A stretch of DNA of 64,000 bases from Exiguobacterium sp. s48 (GTDB lineage Bacteria > Bacillota > Bacilli > Exiguobacteriales > Exiguobacteriaceae): assembly GCF_018617395.1 (NCBI RefSeq), contig NZ_JACSKC010000001.1, positions 992,001 to 1,056,000 on the forward strand. Reading direction: 5' to 3'. Below the pieces are notes generated by a model, which was given only the letters and a program-made list of their open reading frames with translations, was not told the DNA's origin and made no database searches. A program made the position numbers and the translations under genes. Every line of letters starts with the position of its first letter. Position 1 is the stretch's first letter. Positions 61,385-64,000 of the stretch are shown here, one piece after another.

Positions 61385-63586
61385 TTATTTCACGTTCTTT
61401 TTCATTGAATCCTGTCCATACGGAGAAGTTTCAAGAGGCAGGCATGTGTTGACATTCTCACTCAACTGATACCGTTGTTTCAGCTCAGGAATGGAGATCT
61501 CTTCACCGACATAGACAACCTTCGCGACAGGGAACACGCTGTTTTCAATTCGATGGATCGCATCGAACAAACCACCGTGACCATGCGGATTGCGTGTCGT
61601 TTCAAAGGACAACATAGTTGAGTATAACGGAAGCTCAAGGGAATGCGCAAGTTCTCTCGCAGCAGGAATCGTCATCCAATCAAAATGGTGAACCACTTTG
61701 AACGGAACTCGTTTCGCCAGCTCATGTACAAGCTTCACATAGGCAATATTTTGTGTGGCCACTTGATTCATGACATGTTCTAAAAATGGACTCGTCGGTC
61801 GAACACGATAGACATGAATATTCCCATGTCGTTCATACTCCGGCAATCCTTCGTGATATGGTGTCAGTACGTAAACTACTTCTCCTTCATTCGCTCTAGC
61901 TTCCACTTCATCAATGACTCGTTTCCCGAGTCCACCGACGAGATGACCGTGATATTCAGGAGTCAGCACCAAAATGGCCGGGTCCTCTTGAACGCGTTCC
62001 TTTGTCACATAATAATCATGAGGCGCTAGGAATGAATCGATTTCGATATCTACGTCTTGAAGAAACGGATACGCTTTATAATGTTCGTCTAGTAATTGAG
62101 GTGTAAGCGAATCCTGATAGAGCGCCGTCTCTAGTTCTGCGAACAGACGCGTATGCTCACGGAAGCGTTCAGCTGCATATTGCGCAGTCGTTTGTCCATC
62201 TAAAATGAACGCCCAGTCGCTCGATACGGCCAACACATAATGACGGATCAATTGCTTCAACGCACGATCGGTTAACTCAGACTGCTCGCGATAGTCTGCC
62301 ACATCCTTAACCAATTGCATCTCCATCATATGAAGGTGTCGAAGCATCCATTCGTTCCGTTCATTGATCCAAACCTCGCCATATCCTTTACGTCCCCATG
62401 TGTTCATCGAGACGTGAACGGTCTGTAAATCTTTAAAATGACGTTCTAGGAAGATGGCCGGCGTGATCGTCTCGATCCCAAACTCATCAAGTCGTTCCGC
62501 GACTTGGCCAAGGAATTCTGGTCCTTCAAACCACCAATGACCGAACAGTTCCGCATCAAACGGTGCCGTGACGAGGAAAGGTGGGAACGTTTGAGCACTG
62601 TGTGCCTCGAGATGCGATTCTAAGGTTTTGGCAAAGTCCATCGCATGATTTCCGATTTGATGCTCCGCCCATTCCCGTACATAGAAATCTTTTTGATCTG
62701 TATCGCCCGTGATCCGGTGCATTTTTAGTCCCGTATCGAAACGGATCCCTTCTGGATGCATAAAGGATTGAATGTAGTCCCAATCCCGATCATATGCCAA
62801 ATCACGATAAAATTCACGATAGTCCGGGTGACCCGGATACCCAATCATTGAACTCCAAATTTTACCCGAAATGATTTGGTCCCGAGGGAATAGCGCAACA
62901 CCATGTGGTGAATATACAGGCGCTCCGATCCCTTTCTCAGGTGTTGGATCTGCGTCGAGAAGAGCATGTTCGTCGACAAAGGTATAACGTATACCCTCTT
63001 CAAATAAAATTCGGTCGACACCCGGTGTATAGGCACACTCTGGTAACCAAATGCCGGTCGGTCGGAATCCATAATGACGTTCAAAACAATTTAGGCCCGT
63101 ACGGATCTCCGCGCGTGCAGCTTGCTCTGTAAATAGGTGCGGGTTAAATCCATGGGTTGCCGTACAAGTGACCATGTCGATATATCCCGCTTCACGATAT
63201 GTACGGAACGCCTCGTTCAAGTTTTTATCCCAATGTAAAAACGTATTTTTCAAATCGTTATACCGCTGACGATAAAAATGTAACGTTGCTTTTTCTGCAT
63301 CGGTTCTGTCTTCAGATAGTTCTAGTTCAATCAATTCGAGCATCTCATCCAAATGGTCCACATAACGGTCTTGAATGAGTGGGTCGGCAAGCATCTCGAC
63401 AACCGGTGGTGAAATGCTGACCGTCCAATGCAAAGGTCGTTTCAAGCGGTCTACTTGCCATAAAATCGGCAGATATGTTTCAGAGATGGCTTCATAGACC
63501 CATCTTTCTTCTAAACGATGTTTTTCTTCATGCCGGACGTACGGTAAATGAGCATGAAGGACGAGTGAAAAGTATCCAGGTTTCAT
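61385..63586 (-). CDS. GH57 (DUF1957) alpha-glucan branching-type enzyme fused to a short GT-B half
   Basis: A 733-residue protein. Residues 1-520 are a GH57/DUF1957 domain: LVLHAHLPYVRH, TATHGFNPHL, the nucleophile Glu in WLPECAYTPG (about 183) and the acid Asp in FDAELFGHWWFEGP (about 347). A linker leads to about 190 residues resembling the first Rossmann half of a starch/glycogen synthase-type glycosyltransferase (ILVLTPEYHGHLVGGLGKRV, HHFDWMTIPAARELAHSL). The second half with the nucleotide-sugar site is missing. Probably acts on alpha-1,4-glucan. Fourteen bases downstream of the DUF4912 gene. Confidence 0.85.
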   Translation of the reverse strand: MKPGYFSLVLHAHLPYVRHEEKHRLEERWVYEAISETYLPILWQVDRLKRPLHWTVSISPPVVEMLADPLIQDRYVDHLDEMLELIELELSEDRTDAEKATLHFYRQRYNDLKNTFLHWDKNLNEAFRTYREAGYIDMVTCTATHGFNPHLFTEQAARAEIRTGLNCFERHYGFRPTGIWLPECAYTPGVDRILFEEGIRYTFVDEHALLDADPTPEKGIGAPVYSPHGVALFPRDQIISGKIWSSMIGYPGHPDYREFYRDLAYDRDWDYIQSFMHPEGIRFDTGLKMHRITGDTDQKDFYVREWAEHQIGNHAMDFAKTLESHLEAHSAQTFPPFLVTAPFDAELFGHWWFEGPEFLGQVAERLDEFGIETITPAIFLERHFKDLQTVHVSMNTWGRKGYGEVWINERNEWMLRHLHMMEMQLVKDVADYREQSELTDRALKQLIRHYVLAVSSDWAFILDGQTTAQYAAERFREHTRLFAELETALYQDSLTPQLLDEHYKAYPFLQDVDIEIDSFLAPHDYYVTKERVQEDPAILVLTPEYHGHLVGGLGKRVIDEVEARANEGEVVYVLTPYHEGLPEYERHGNIHVYRVRPTSPFLEHVMNQVATQNIAYVKLVHELAKRVPFKVVHHFDWMTIPAARELAHSLELPLYSTMLSFETTRNPHGHGGLFDAIHRIENSVFPVAKVVYVGEEISIPELKQRYQLSENVNTCLPLETSPYGQDSMKKNVK

Positions 63587-63600
63587 GTATAGAGTCCTCC

Positions 63601-64000
63601 TTATCGTACGTAACGGTATGCCGCATATTTTGGTAATGTATCGAGTACTTCAGGAGAGTCGACTTCTCCGTATTGCCAACGGCGTACCGGTTCCGCGAAT
63701 CGACCAGTGCCGCTCGGCTCCGCACGAGGCGTATCCAGCGGTTTAGACGCTACAATCGGCAAAAATTCCCCTTCCATTGTGCGAATCCCAAATTCAAACA
63801 CATATGTCGTATTCGGGTCTAGTGGACGAACGAACCAGCTATTCGTCATTTCTGGAAGGTCGAACGTGTAGGATCGGTTTGCCTGACCGCTACTGTAGTC
63901 CAGTAATGTCACGTCTAGAATTCGAAACGCTTTCGGCAAGTCTTCCCATCTTCTCATGAATTGGAGTTCTAACGTCTCTTTGACAAGATCAGACACTTCC
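63601..64000 (-). CDS. DUF4912 domain protein (5' end may be cut)
   Basis: At least 131 residues with the DUF4912 pattern: ILDVTLLDY, SWFVRPLDPNTTYVFEFGIRT and LPIVASKPLDTPR. A GTG at 63996 could be the start, but the frame stays open to the window edge and no ribosome site can be seen, so the true start may lie outside. DUF4912 genes often accompany GH57 branching enzymes, consistent with the neighbour here. Confidence 0.75.
   Translation of the reverse strand, partial: EVSDLVKETLELQFMRRWEDLPKAFRILDVTLLDYSSGQANRSYTFDLPEMTNSWFVRPLDPNTTYVFEFGIRTMEGEFLPIVASKPLDTPRAEPSGTGRFAEPVRRWQYGEVDSPEVLDTLPKYAAYRYVR

Noticed and set aside
1-64000. CRISPR arrays, insertion sequences, prophage genes, tRNA or rRNA genes
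   Set aside because: Reading through both strands showed no regularly spaced repeats, transposase or integrase genes, or RNA gene signatures.

Overview
The window looks like chromosomal DNA from a low-to-mid GC Gram-positive of the order Bacillales, most likely Exiguobacterium. Gene order follows the Bacillus subtilis yqj/yqi/yqh/yqg region almost step by step: rnz, yqjE and yqjA; artPQR and brxB; the bkd operon; spo0A-recN-argR-yqxC-dxs-ispA-xseBA-folD-nusB; accCB-efp-pepP-aroQ-yqhQP; mntR-yqhL; gcvPB-gcvPA-gcvT; aroK-comG-mgsR-yqgY-yqgX-yqgW-ltaS; glcK-yqgQ-gluP; yqgN-rpmG. The sporulation genes that interrupt this order in Bacillus (spoIVB between recN and spo0A, the spoIIIA block between accB and efp) are absent, while spo0A and spo0M remain. 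That fits a lineage that no longer makes spores. The genus assignment is inference from synteny, codon use and gene content. I saw no rRNA or tRNA genes, no insertion sequences, no prophage and no CRISPR array.

Layout. 1-6.7 kb: a DUF4430 lipoprotein with a membrane partner, ribonuclease Z, a PepT-like peptidase, a Prli42-like micro-protein, a FUSC exporter, a cell-wall glucosaminidase and an exported protein of unknown function. 6.8-13.4 kb: FadH, an HD phosphohydrolase, a UPF0173 hydrolase, the polar amino acid ABC transporter, a DUF952 protein, bacilliredoxin and a methyltransferase. 13.4-15 kb: Spo0M behind a sigma-W-type promoter and two unknown membrane proteins. 15-24.7 kb: the complete branched-chain keto acid (bkd) operon with its sigma-54 activator. 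24.8-35.3 kb: DUF2627, a structured non-coding transcript candidate, spo0A, recN, argR, the isoprenoid/exonuclease VII/folate cluster and nusB. 35.4-46.8 kb: acetyl-CoA carboxylase subunits, EF-P, AroQ, YqhQ/YqhP, Hpt, MntR, YqhL and the glycine cleavage genes. 46.7-51.4 kb: a DUF948 protein, shikimate kinase, the seven-gene comG competence pilus operon and MgsR. 51.6-64 kb: YqgY, YqgX, YqgW, LTA synthase, glucokinase, YqgQ, an M42 peptidase, rhomboid protease, lactate dehydrogenase, a DUF92 protein, 5-formyl-THF cyclo-ligase, L33, a GH57 protein and a DUF4912 protein cut by the window edge.

How the genes connect. The bkd products are the primers of branched-chain fatty acids, and accBC makes malonyl-CoA for the same pathway. 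Both loci carry the same 16-base FapR-like operator, once at the accB promoter and once inside buk. The bkd operon itself has a sigma-54 promoter with a putative BkdR enhancer directly behind the bkdR gene. ldh has two Rex-like sites flanking a catabolite (cre) site, so fermentation appears to be tied to redox and carbon state. The strongest unexplained element is a roughly 520-nt minus-strand transcription unit at 25061-25584, between spo0A and the DUF2627 gene. It has a good sigma-A promoter overlapped by a cre site, a chain of hairpins (two of them mutually exclusive) and a strong terminator, but no convincing protein.
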